Source: a bacterium
GTDB taxonomy: Bacteria > Planctomycetota > UBA1135 > UBA2386
NCBI GenBank assembly: GCA_011051855.1
Contig: DRKG01000262.1
Coordinates: forward strand, 1-5,842
Reading direction: 5' to 3'
DNA: 5,842 nucleotides
Part shown: positions 1-5,842 of the stretch, piece by piece
Layout of the letters: each line of letters begins with the position of its first letter
Numbering within the stretch: the first letter of the stretch is position 1
Notes under the pieces: model-generated
Databases searched by the model: none
What the model was told of the DNA's origin: nothing
Seen by the model: the letters and a program-made list of their open reading frames with translations, nothing else
Program-made: the position numbers and the translations under genes

Positions 1-67
1 ACGTCCGCGCGCCGCGACACGCGCAAGGTGTTGCCGATGCGAACCGCGAGTAGCATCTTCGCCCGCC

Positions 68-1021
68 ATGCTGACCTTCCAGCAACTGATCCTTCGCCTC
101 CAGGACTACTGGGACCAACTCGGCTGTGCACTGCTGCAGCCCTACGACATGGAGGTCGGCGCCGGCACCAGCCACACGGCGACCTTCCTGCGGGCAATCG
201 GCCCGGAGCCGTGGCGCGCAGCCTACGTGCAACCGAGCCGCCGACCGAAGGACGGCCGCTACGGCGAGAACCCCAACCGCCTGCAGCACTATTACCAGTA
301 TCAGGTCGTGCTGAAGCCGGCACCGGCGAACATCCTCGACCTCTATCTCGGCTCGCTGAAGGCCGTCGGCTTCGACCTCAACGAGAACGACGTGCGCTTC
401 GTCGAGGACGACTGGGAGAACCCGACGCTCGGCTGCTGGGGCCTCGGCTGGGAGGTCTGGCTGAACGGCATGGAGGTGACGCAGTTCACCTACTTCCAGC
501 AGGTCGGCGGCATCGACTGCCGACCGATCACCGGCGAGATCACCTACGGCCTCGAACGGCTGTGCATGTATCTGCAGGGCGTCGAGAACGTGTTCGATCT
601 GACCTACGCCGAAGGCATCAAGTACGGCGACGTGTTCCACCAGAACGAGGTCGAGCAGAGCGCCTACAACTTCGAGCACAGCGACGTCGAGTTCCTGTTG
701 CAGTCGTTCGATGCGCACGAGAAGCAGTCGAACCACCTGATGGAGCAACGGCTCGCGCTGCCGGCCTACGAGCAGTTGCTGAAGGCCGGCCACACCTTCA
801 ACCTGCTCGACGCGCGCGGGGCGATCAGCGTGACCGAGCGCGCCGCCTACATCGGCCGCATCCGCAACCTCGCCCGCGCGGTTGCCAGGAGCTACCTCGA
901 CAGCAGGGCGCGGCTGGGCTTCCCGATGGCAAAGAAGGAATGGGCCGACGAGGTCCTCGCGCGCCTCGCCGCCGACGCCGAGAAGGCCAAGAAGAAGGGC
1001 TCCAGGAAGAAGCCTGCCTGA
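68..1021 (+). CDS. glyQ: Glycyl-tRNA synthetase alpha subunit
   Basis: This is the catalytic alpha chain of the bacterial alpha2beta2 glycyl-tRNA synthetase. With ATP it activates glycine in the cytoplasm and, with GlyS, transfers it to tRNA-Gly. The 317-residue product carries class II synthetase hallmarks: MEVGAGTSH at residues 28-36, YVQPSRRPKDGRYGENPNR at 53-71, the core ENPTLGCWGLGWEVWLNGME at 117-136, and ITGEITYGLERL at 154-165. The C-terminal part also matches the family (FNLLDARGAISVTER at 244-258, LGFPM at 283-287). Compared with E. coli GlyQ (about 303 residues, from memory), the loop before YGDVFHQNE (186-194) is about four residues shorter. A tail of about 30 residues follows LGFPM and ends in a lysine-rich stretch (KAKKKGSRKKPA). 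The ATG at 68 is chosen because homology begins at once with LTFQQLILRLQDYW. No Shine-Dalgarno site is visible in front of it. Identification is secure. Confidence 0.98.
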   Translation: MLTFQQLILRLQDYWDQLGCALLQPYDMEVGAGTSHTATFLRAIGPEPWRAAYVQPSRRPKDGRYGENPNRLQHYYQYQVVLKPAPANILDLYLGSLKAVGFDLNENDVRFVEDDWENPTLGCWGLGWEVWLNGMEVTQFTYFQQVGGIDCRPITGEITYGLERLCMYLQGVENVFDLTYAEGIKYGDVFHQNEVEQSAYNFEHSDVEFLLQSFDAHEKQSNHLMEQRLALPAYEQLLKAGHTFNLLDARGAISVTERAAYIGRIRNLARAVARSYLDSRARLGFPMAKKEWADEVLARLAADAEKAKKKGSRKKPA

Positions 1022-1056
1022 TCGGATTCGCGCATCGTTCGGGTTAGCCTGAGACG

Positions 1057-1650
1057 ATGAAGATGAAGAGGATGCGATACCCAACCTACCTGCTCGTCCT
1101 GCTCACCGCGTTCGCGGGTTGCCGGTCGAAGGGCGCGCCTGCCGACGACTCGCTGCCGTTCGCCGCGGGCCAGGTGGTCTACACGCGAGTAGGCATGCAC
1201 TTCGATGCCCGGCGCGGCAAGTACCTCGCCGCATCGACCAACTACGTCGGCGTGCCCCACTACCTGCCGCCGAACACCCAACTGACCTTCAACGGCGCCA
1301 CCCGCCGGGGCGTGACGCTGTCCGACGGCGACGGCACGGAATACCAAATCAGCTACAACCGCCGCCACTCGATCCCGCTCGAAGCCTGGCTGACGCGCCA
1401 GTTCTCGACCGAACCGGTCACGCTGCCGGAAACGCTGACCGAAGACGAACGCGAAGCGATCGCAGCCGGCGAGTGCCGCGCCGGCATGTCGCGCAACGCC
1501 GTGTTCCTGGCCTGGGGCTACCCGCCGCACTCCACCAACCCGTCGCTGAACGCCAAGACCCTCAACTACGAGTGGCTGCGCGTGGTCAAGCGCTCGGTGC
1601 GCTTCGGCGCCGACGACCGCGTCGAGCAGGTCGGCGGCCGCCGGCGATAG
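1057..1650 (+). CDS. Predicted lipoprotein, BamE/OmlA-like C-terminus
   Basis: I do not recognise this 197-residue protein as a named gene. The N-terminus looks like a lipoprotein signal: basic residues K2, K4, R5 and R7, a hydrophobic stretch at about 9-20, then a lipobox-like AFAGC with the candidate lipidated cysteine at 22. Phenylalanine at the -3 position is unusual but tolerated in some lipoproteins. The residue after the cysteine is Arg, not Asp, which would fit outer-membrane sorting by the E. coli rule. The C-terminal part (about 137-195: AAGECRAGMSRNAVFLAWGY followed by PP, then YEWL at 171-174 and a closing VRFGADDRVEQV) resembles the BamE/SmpA/OmlA pattern of 'GMs...V...lGyP' followed by beta strands. 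That assignment is inference. Start codons at 1057, 1063 and 1072 are in frame; 1057 gives the most basic n-region. The gene lies between glyQ and glyS, with gaps of 35 and 78 bases. Codon use looks like its neighbours, which supports a real gene. Confidence 0.85.
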   Translation: MKMKRMRYPTYLLVLLTAFAGCRSKGAPADDSLPFAAGQVVYTRVGMHFDARRGKYLAASTNYVGVPHYLPPNTQLTFNGATRRGVTLSDGDGTEYQISYNRRHSIPLEAWLTRQFSTEPVTLPETLTEDEREAIAAGECRAGMSRNAVFLAWGYPPHSTNPSLNAKTLNYEWLRVVKRSVRFGADDRVEQVGGRRR

Positions 1651-1662
1651 TGGGCGGCGCGG

Positions 1663-1702
1663 ACCGGGGTCGATTCGCCTTCGGCGCTGGCCCTGCCCCG
1701 GT
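1663..1702 (+). promoter_or_regulatory. Nested inverted repeat upstream of glyS
   Basis: The 78-base gap before glyS holds a perfect 7-base inverted repeat, ACCGGGG at 1663-1669 and CCCCGGT at 1696-1702. Inside it is a second perfect stem, CGCC at 1676-1679 and GGCG at 1683-1686, around a three-base TTC loop. The RNA could fold as one hairpin within another. No run of T follows, so it is not a classical intrinsic terminator. It could be a leader structure, a factor-dependent terminator, or chance in GC-rich DNA. AGGATC at 1711-1716 lies between the repeat and the glyS start. Confidence 0.3.
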
Positions 1703-1728
1703 GCCCCCGTAGGATCTTCGGCCGAAAC

Positions 1729-3843
1729 ATGAGCACCCAGAGCCTGCTGGTCGAACTGTTCGTCGAGGAGCTGCCGCCGAAATCGCTGCAGAAGCTCGGG
1801 GAAACCTTCGCTTCGCTGCTGGTCGCGAGTCTGCGCGACCAGGGACTGGCTCCGGCCGACGGCGACTACACCGGCTACGCAACTCCGCGCCGACTGGCGG
1901 TGCTCGTGCCGGACGTCGCCGACAAGGCCCCCGACAAGGAGGTCGAGGTCAAGCTGGTGCCGGTCAAGGTCGGCCTCGACGCCGACGGCAAGGCGACGCT
2001 GCCGCTGAAGAAGAAGCTGGCGGCGCTCGGCGTTGCGGAGGACACGGTCGACGCGACCGTCGCGACTCTGACCCAGAAGAGCGACGGCAAGAACGAAGCA
2101 CTGTGGCTGGCGCGCACCGAGCCCGGGGTCGACCTGCGGCAGGGCTTGCAGGCAGCGCTCGATTGCGCCATCGAACGGCTGCCGATCCCCAAGGTGATGA
2201 CCTACCAGCTCGCCGACGGCTGGAGCAACGTCAAGTTCGTGCGGCCGGCACATCGGCTGGTGGCGCTGCACGGCCGCGACATCGTCGACGTGCGCGCGCT
2301 CGGCATCCAGGCCGCGAACGTGACCCAGGGCCACCGCTTCGAGGCCGCGGTCGACCCACTGACGATCGCTACGGCCGATGGCTACGCGACGCAACTGCGC
2401 GACGAAGGCGCCGTGATCGCCAGCTTCGCCGAACGCCGCGAACTCATCCGCCGCCAACTGCAGGAACGGGCCGCGGCCGAGGGATTGCACCCGATCGATG
2501 ACGACGACCTGCTCGACGAGGTCACCGCGCTGGTCGAACGCCCGAACGTGCTGCCGTGCCAATTCGATGCGGAGTTCCTCGCCGTGCCGCAGGAGTGCCT
2601 GATCCTGACGATGAAGCTGAATCAGAAGTACTTCCCGTTGCTCGACGCGGAAGGAAAGCTGACCAACCGGTTCCTGATCGTCAGCAACATCACCCCCGAC
2701 GATCCGAGCCAGGTGATCGGCGGCAACGAGCGCGTCGTGCGCCCGCGCCTTGCCGATGCCAAGTTCTTCTTCGACCAGGACCAGAAGAAGAAGCTCGCCG
2801 ATCGCCTGCCGGGCCTCGCCAAGGTCGTCTACCACCATCAGCTCGGTTCGCAGGGTGAGCGCACCGAACGCGTGCGCGCGATCGCGAAGGCGATCGGCTC
2901 GCGGCTCGGCGGCGACGAGCTGGCCAAGCTCGCCGACCGCACCGCCGAACTCGCCAAAGCCGACCTGCTGACCGAGATGGTCGGCGAGTTCCCCGAGCTG
3001 CAGGGCATCATGGGCGGCTACTACGCCCGCCACGACGGCGAACCGGACGCGGTCGCCGAAGCGATCGAAGACCACTACAAGCCGCGTTTCGCCGGCGACG
3101 GATTGCCGCGCAGTCCGGCCGGCACCGCCGTAGCACTCGCCGACAAGATCGAAACCCTGGTCGGCCTGTTCGGCATCGGCCAACTCCCGACCGGCGACAA
3201 GGATCCGTTCGCGCTGCGCCGGCACGCCCTCGGCACGATCCGCATGCTGGTCGAAGGCGAGCTGCCGCTGTCGCTCGACGAGCTGCTCGACATCGCCGTG
3301 CCGGCGTTCGGCGATCGCATCGAAGACCCGCGCGACAAGCTGCAGGAGTTCTTCTTCGACCGGCTGGCGACCTCGTTGAAGGAGCAGGGCTACACCGCCC
3401 AGGAGATCGCCGCCGTGCTGAGCCTGCGCCCCCAGCGCCTCGCCGACGTGCACGCCCGCCTCGCCGCCGTGCGCGCTTTTTCGCAACTGCCCGAGGCCGA
3501 ATCGCTGGCCGCCGCCAACAAGCGCATCGGCAACATCCTGAAGAAGAGCGCCGGGGCCAGCGACGCCAGGGTAGACCCGGCGCTGTTGCAGGATGCGCAG
3601 GAGCAGGCGCTGCACGCCGAGCTGCGGCGCGTCGCGGCGACGGCGGGGCCCAAGTTCGACAGCGGCGACTACCAAGCGGCGCTGGCCGAATGCGCGGCGC
3701 TCAAGGCGCCGGTTGACGCCTTCTTCGACAGCGTGATGGTCAACGCCGATGACGCCGCCCTGCGGCAGAACCGCCACGCGCTGCTGCGAGAACTGCACGC
3801 GCTGATGAACCGCGTCGCCGACCTGGCCAGGCTCGCCGGCTGA
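1729..3843 (+). CDS. glyS: Glycyl-tRNA synthetase beta subunit
   Basis: This is the beta chain of the alpha2beta2 glycyl-tRNA synthetase. It supplies tRNA binding and is needed with GlyQ for charging tRNA-Gly. The 704-residue product is close to the usual family length (E. coli about 689, from memory). The N-terminus has the family opening LLVELFVEELPPKSL (6-20), then TPRRLAVLV (52-60) and VKFVRPAHRLVALHG (168-182). The middle has VPQECLILTMKLNQKYFPLL (286-305) and GNERVVRPRLADAKFFFDQD (332-351). Next comes DLLTEMVGEFPELQGIMGGY (412-431), then DPFALRRHALGTIRML (492-507). The C-terminus (about 590-700, with AANKRIGNILKK at 595-606) fits the DALR-type anticodon-binding domain. The ATG at 1729 is chosen because family similarity starts within six residues. 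The only Shine-Dalgarno-like element, AGGA at 1711-1714, lies 14 bases before the ATG, farther than usual. The reading frame is intact. Confidence 0.98.
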   Translation: MSTQSLLVELFVEELPPKSLQKLGETFASLLVASLRDQGLAPADGDYTGYATPRRLAVLVPDVADKAPDKEVEVKLVPVKVGLDADGKATLPLKKKLAALGVAEDTVDATVATLTQKSDGKNEALWLARTEPGVDLRQGLQAALDCAIERLPIPKVMTYQLADGWSNVKFVRPAHRLVALHGRDIVDVRALGIQAANVTQGHRFEAAVDPLTIATADGYATQLRDEGAVIASFAERRELIRRQLQERAAAEGLHPIDDDDLLDEVTALVERPNVLPCQFDAEFLAVPQECLILTMKLNQKYFPLLDAEGKLTNRFLIVSNITPDDPSQVIGGNERVVRPRLADAKFFFDQDQKKKLADRLPGLAKVVYHHQLGSQGERTERVRAIAKAIGSRLGGDELAKLADRTAELAKADLLTEMVGEFPELQGIMGGYYARHDGEPDAVAEAIEDHYKPRFAGDGLPRSPAGTAVALADKIETLVGLFGIGQLPTGDKDPFALRRHALGTIRMLVEGELPLSLDELLDIAVPAFGDRIEDPRDKLQEFFFDRLATSLKEQGYTAQEIAAVLSLRPQRLADVHARLAAVRAFSQLPEAESLAAANKRIGNILKKSAGASDARVDPALLQDAQEQALHAELRRVAATAGPKFDSGDYQAALAECAALKAPVDAFFDSVMVNADDAALRQNRHALLRELHALMNRVADLARLAG

Positions 3844-3851
3844 CGTTCGCC

Positions 3852-4901
3852 ATGCGCCACCCGCTCTACCTACACATCGGCCACCCGAAGACGGCGAGCT
3901 CCACCATCCAGGCAGCCATCGCGCAGAACGTCGACGCGCTGCGCGCCGAGGGGTTTCTGGTCGCCAACGCGCAGATGCAGTTCGACGAACAGGGGCCGCA
4001 GCGCGGCATGCCCGTGCAGTACGTCGCCGACATGATCGAACGCCGTGAGGCCGGTCTCGCCGCGGCGCTGCAGCGCTTTCACGAACTCGGTGAGCGGTTG
4101 GGTGGCGCCTTCGACAAGGTGCTGGTGTCGGCCGAAAGCCTCTGCATCCCCGACGCCGAGGTTCTCGCGCAGGCGCTGCGCCACGCGTTCGAGATCCACG
4201 TGATCTACTACCTGCGCCGCCAAGACGAATGGCTGGTCTCGGCGTGGGGCCAGTGGGGTTGCCAGGAAGGCGTCGCACTGTCCGACTACGTCGAGCGGCA
4301 ACTCGCCATCCCGCAACCGAACTTCGCCAAGGTCATCGGCCGCTGGCGAGGCTGTGCCGACAACCTGCGGGTGCGTCCCCTGCACCCGAGCGCGCTCGTG
4401 CACGGCGATGTCACGGCCGACTTCTTCGCCGCGATCGGCGCCCGACACCGGCCGAAACCGCCCGCGCGCAACAACGAATCACTCGACCTGGCCCTGCAGG
4501 AAACCTTCGCCAGCAGCCCGTTCCTGTTCGAGTCCTACCGCGACAAGACCCTGCCCGGCTGGCTGCGGACGGTGACGCCGGCGGGATTCCCTCTCGAGAA
4601 GGGCACGCTCGGTGAAGCGCTGCTCGCCCGCATCCGCGACACCTTCGCCCAGCAGAACCGCGAACTGCACCGCGAGTTCTTCCCGCAGGTCGACTACGAC
4701 ACGGTCTTCGGGCCGCACGCGGACGCGCACGAACGCGAGCAGATCTACCGACAGCAGACCAGCGACGCCGCGACGATCGCCCGGCTGCGCCGCGTGGTCG
4801 GCCTGCAACTCCACCTGCTGCACGACCTGCAGCGACGCATCGAACGACTCGAACGTCGAGAACGTCTCGACCACGCCCCCGACACGTCCGGGCCGAGTTG
4901 A
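3852..4901 (+). CDS. Sulfotransferase-fold (P-loop) family protein
   Basis: This 349-residue protein probably belongs to the PAPS-dependent sulfotransferase superfamily, which moves a sulfuryl group onto carbohydrates, lipids or other acceptors. The N-terminal HIGHPKTASSTIQ (8-20) matches the 5'-phosphosulfate-binding loop, usually HIGxxKTGTTxxQ, with Lys13 as the candidate PAPS-contacting lysine; Ala15 replaces the common glycine. LVSAESL (91-97) and IYYLRRQDEWLVSAW (118-132) match the second conserved strand and the 3'-phosphate-binding segment, where Arg122/Arg123 and Ser130 are candidate contacts. The later NRELHREFFPQVDYDTVFG (269-287) resembles the closing segment of bacterial polysaccharide-modifying members. 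Residues about 293-340 are charged and helical-looking with repeated ERLERRERL, suggesting a coiled coil. No signal peptide or membrane segment is apparent. It starts 8 bases after glyS without a Shine-Dalgarno site, so translational coupling is possible. The acceptor is unknown, and some proteins of this fold are not proven sulfotransferases. Confidence 0.85.
   Translation: MRHPLYLHIGHPKTASSTIQAAIAQNVDALRAEGFLVANAQMQFDEQGPQRGMPVQYVADMIERREAGLAAALQRFHELGERLGGAFDKVLVSAESLCIPDAEVLAQALRHAFEIHVIYYLRRQDEWLVSAWGQWGCQEGVALSDYVERQLAIPQPNFAKVIGRWRGCADNLRVRPLHPSALVHGDVTADFFAAIGARHRPKPPARNNESLDLALQETFASSPFLFESYRDKTLPGWLRTVTPAGFPLEKGTLGEALLARIRDTFAQQNRELHREFFPQVDYDTVFGPHADAHEREQIYRQQTSDAATIARLRRVVGLQLHLLHDLQRRIERLERRERLDHAPDTSGPS
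4848..4870 (+). repeat. Overlapping inverted repeats, end of sulfotransferase gene
   Basis: Two perfect short hairpins share an arm. CTCGA (4848-4852) pairs with TCGAG (4856-4860), or TCGAGA (4856-4861) pairs with TCTCGA (4865-4870). Each has a three-base ACG loop, so they are mutually exclusive. The pattern coincides with codons for ERLERRERL, so protein repetition may explain it. No T-run follows. A regulatory role is speculative. Confidence 0.25.
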
Positions 4902-4935
4902 GCCACCCGCCCGCCACACCGCCGCCGCCTTCGCC

Positions 4936-5842
4936 ATGGTCGACCTCTCCCGCTTCCCCCGCCGCCGCTACTCCCACGGCCCGACGCCGATCGAGTTCCT
5001 GCCGCGGTTCACCAAGGCACTCGGCGGCCCGAAGGTCTGGATCAAGCGCGACGACCTACTCGGGCTCTCGCCCGGCGGCAACAAGACGCGCAAGCTCGAG
5101 TTCTTGGTCGCCGACGCGCTCGCGAACGGCTGCGACACGCTGATTACCTGCGGCGCGCCCCAGTCCAACCACTGCCGGATCACACTGTCGGCGGCGATTC
5201 GCGAAGGGCTGGCGTGCCGACTGGTGATCGAGGAGCGCGTACCGGGCAGCTACGACGAGAACGCCAGCGGCAACAACTTCCTGTTCCGCCTGCTCGGCGC
5301 CGAACGCATCACCGTCGTGCCGGGCGGCAGCGACATGAGCGCTGCGATGCACCAAGTCGCCAACGAGCTGCAGGCCGAGGGCCGCAAAGGCTACGTGATC
5401 CCGGGTGGCGGCTCGAACGCCCTCGGCGGCCTCGGCTACGTCGCCTGTGCCCAAGAACTGCAGCAGCAACTGTTCGACATGGATCTCCAGATCGACCGCG
5501 TGGTCGTCGGTTCGGGCAGTTCCGGCACACACGGCGGCCTGCTCGCCGGCTTCCTCGCCAATCACATCGACGTGACCCTGACCGGCATCGGCGTCAGCCG
5601 CGATCCGTCCGACCAGGCCCCGCTGGTGCGGCACGAAGCGCAGGCGGTCTGCGACCTGCTCGAACTCGGCATCACCGTCGCTCTCGAGCACGTTCACTGC
5701 GTCGGCGGCTACTGGCAGCCGCAATACAGCGTGCCGAACGAGCAGATGGTCGAAGCCGTGCGCCTGCTCGCCCGCACGGAAGGTGTGCTACTCGATCCGG
5801 TCTACACGGGTAAGGTCATGGCCGGCTTGGTCGGCATGGCAC
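4936..5842 (+). CDS. dcyD: D-cysteine desulfhydrase family PLP enzyme (3' truncated)
   Basis: The frame stays open from the ATG to the window edge and gives 302 residues, so it is partial at the 3' end; about 25-40 residues are probably missing. It belongs to the fold-type II PLP enzymes related to D-cysteine desulfhydrase and ACC deaminase. DcyD converts D-cysteine to pyruvate, ammonia and sulfide in the cytoplasm. Visible motifs are LSRFPRRRYSHGPTPIEFLP (4-23), WIKRDD (35-40), and GGNKTRKLEFLVADAL (47-62) with Lys50 as the expected PLP lysine. Then come APQSNHCRIT (74-83), YVIPGGGSNALGGLGYV (153-169), the phosphate-binding loop VVVGSGSSGTHGGL (189-202), VPNE (266-269) and LLDPVYTGKVMAGL (285-298). 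No in-frame start lies upstream before a point inside the preceding gene, and family similarity begins at residue 4, so the ATG at 4936 is favoured. The gene symbol is by overall similarity; L-cysteate sulfo-lyase (CuyA) and related enzymes share these motifs, so the substrate is not proven. Confidence 0.93.
   Translation, partial: MVDLSRFPRRRYSHGPTPIEFLPRFTKALGGPKVWIKRDDLLGLSPGGNKTRKLEFLVADALANGCDTLITCGAPQSNHCRITLSAAIREGLACRLVIEERVPGSYDENASGNNFLFRLLGAERITVVPGGSDMSAAMHQVANELQAEGRKGYVIPGGGSNALGGLGYVACAQELQQQLFDMDLQIDRVVVGSGSSGTHGGLLAGFLANHIDVTLTGIGVSRDPSDQAPLVRHEAQAVCDLLELGITVALEHVHCVGGYWQPQYSVPNEQMVEAVRLLARTEGVLLDPVYTGKVMAGLVGMA

Noticed and set aside
3..53. A possible C-terminal end of an upstream plus-strand gene (VRAPRHAQGVADANRE, stop TAG at 51-53).
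   Set aside because: Sixteen residues without any recognisable motif cannot separate a real gene end from chance; all plus frames are nearly open here.
1..56. A possible divergent gene start on the minus strand (ATG at 56-54, reading MLLAVRIGNTLRVSRRAD to the window edge).
   Set aside because: Only 18 codons are visible, no family can be recognised, and a competing plus-strand frame ending at TAG 51-53 is equally possible. There is too little sequence to call a gene.
31..56. TTGCCG (31-36) and TAGCAT (51-56) as a promoter for glyQ.
   Set aside because: The spacing is 14 bases, shorter than the normal 16-18, and both hexamers are imperfect, so a standard sigma-70 promoter is not supported.
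28..1047. A 339-codon open frame starting with GTG and overlapping glyQ in another frame.
   Set aside because: It is a shadow of glyQ: Arg/Pro/Ala-rich, with no domain, and GlyQ homology runs along the whole competing frame.
892..4278. A 1128-codon open frame on the minus strand, opposite glyS and parts of three other genes.
   Set aside because: Its codons are exact reverse complements of the glyS and lipoprotein codons (same register), so it stays open simply because these genes avoid TTA, CTA and TCA, which are rare at high GC. The product is Arg-rich, of low complexity, with no recognisable domain, and it runs across four well-supported genes.

Overview
The window is high-GC DNA, very densely coding, with every recognisable gene on the + strand. 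It looks like a chromosomal region of a proteobacterium. The best clue is the split glycyl-tRNA synthetase. GlyQ and GlyS are encoded as separate alpha and beta chains. From memory, GlyS stretches such as IPKVMTYQLADGW and VKFVRPAHRLVALHG resemble Betaproteobacterial versions more than enterobacterial ones. No alignment was run, so the assignment to a class is tentative (Betaproteobacteria, or a high-GC relative in the Gammaproteobacteria).

Layout: 1-67 is a short leader with no gene that can be assigned. 68-1021 is glyQ. 1057-1650 encodes a small predicted lipoprotein whose C-terminal part looks BamE/OmlA-like. 1729-3843 is glyS. 3852-4901 encodes a sulfotransferase-fold protein, only 8 bases after glyS. 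4936 to the window end is a PLP-dependent enzyme of the D-cysteine desulfhydrase family, cut off by the window edge. The gaps are 35, 78, 8 and 34 bases, so no gene-free stretch exceeds 300 bases. No tRNA, rRNA, CRISPR array, insertion sequence or phage gene was seen.

Function: GlyQ and GlyS together form the alpha2beta2 enzyme that charges tRNA-Gly, an essential housekeeping function. The lipoprotein gene sits between the two subunit genes, which are often adjacent. The last two genes share a possible sulfur theme: one is a putative PAPS-dependent sulfotransferase and the other probably removes sulfide or sulfite from a cysteine-type amino acid. A functional link between them is only an inference from position. 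The shared strand and small gaps fit one transcription unit. A nested inverted repeat in the 78-base gap before glyS is the only candidate for internal regulation.

The region reads as mostly ordinary core genome. I found no convincing evidence of a new multi-gene system. The points worth a second look are the split glyQ/glyS pair, the lipoprotein, the sulfotransferase-like protein, the uncertain substrate of the PLP enzyme, and the lack of good Shine-Dalgarno sites.
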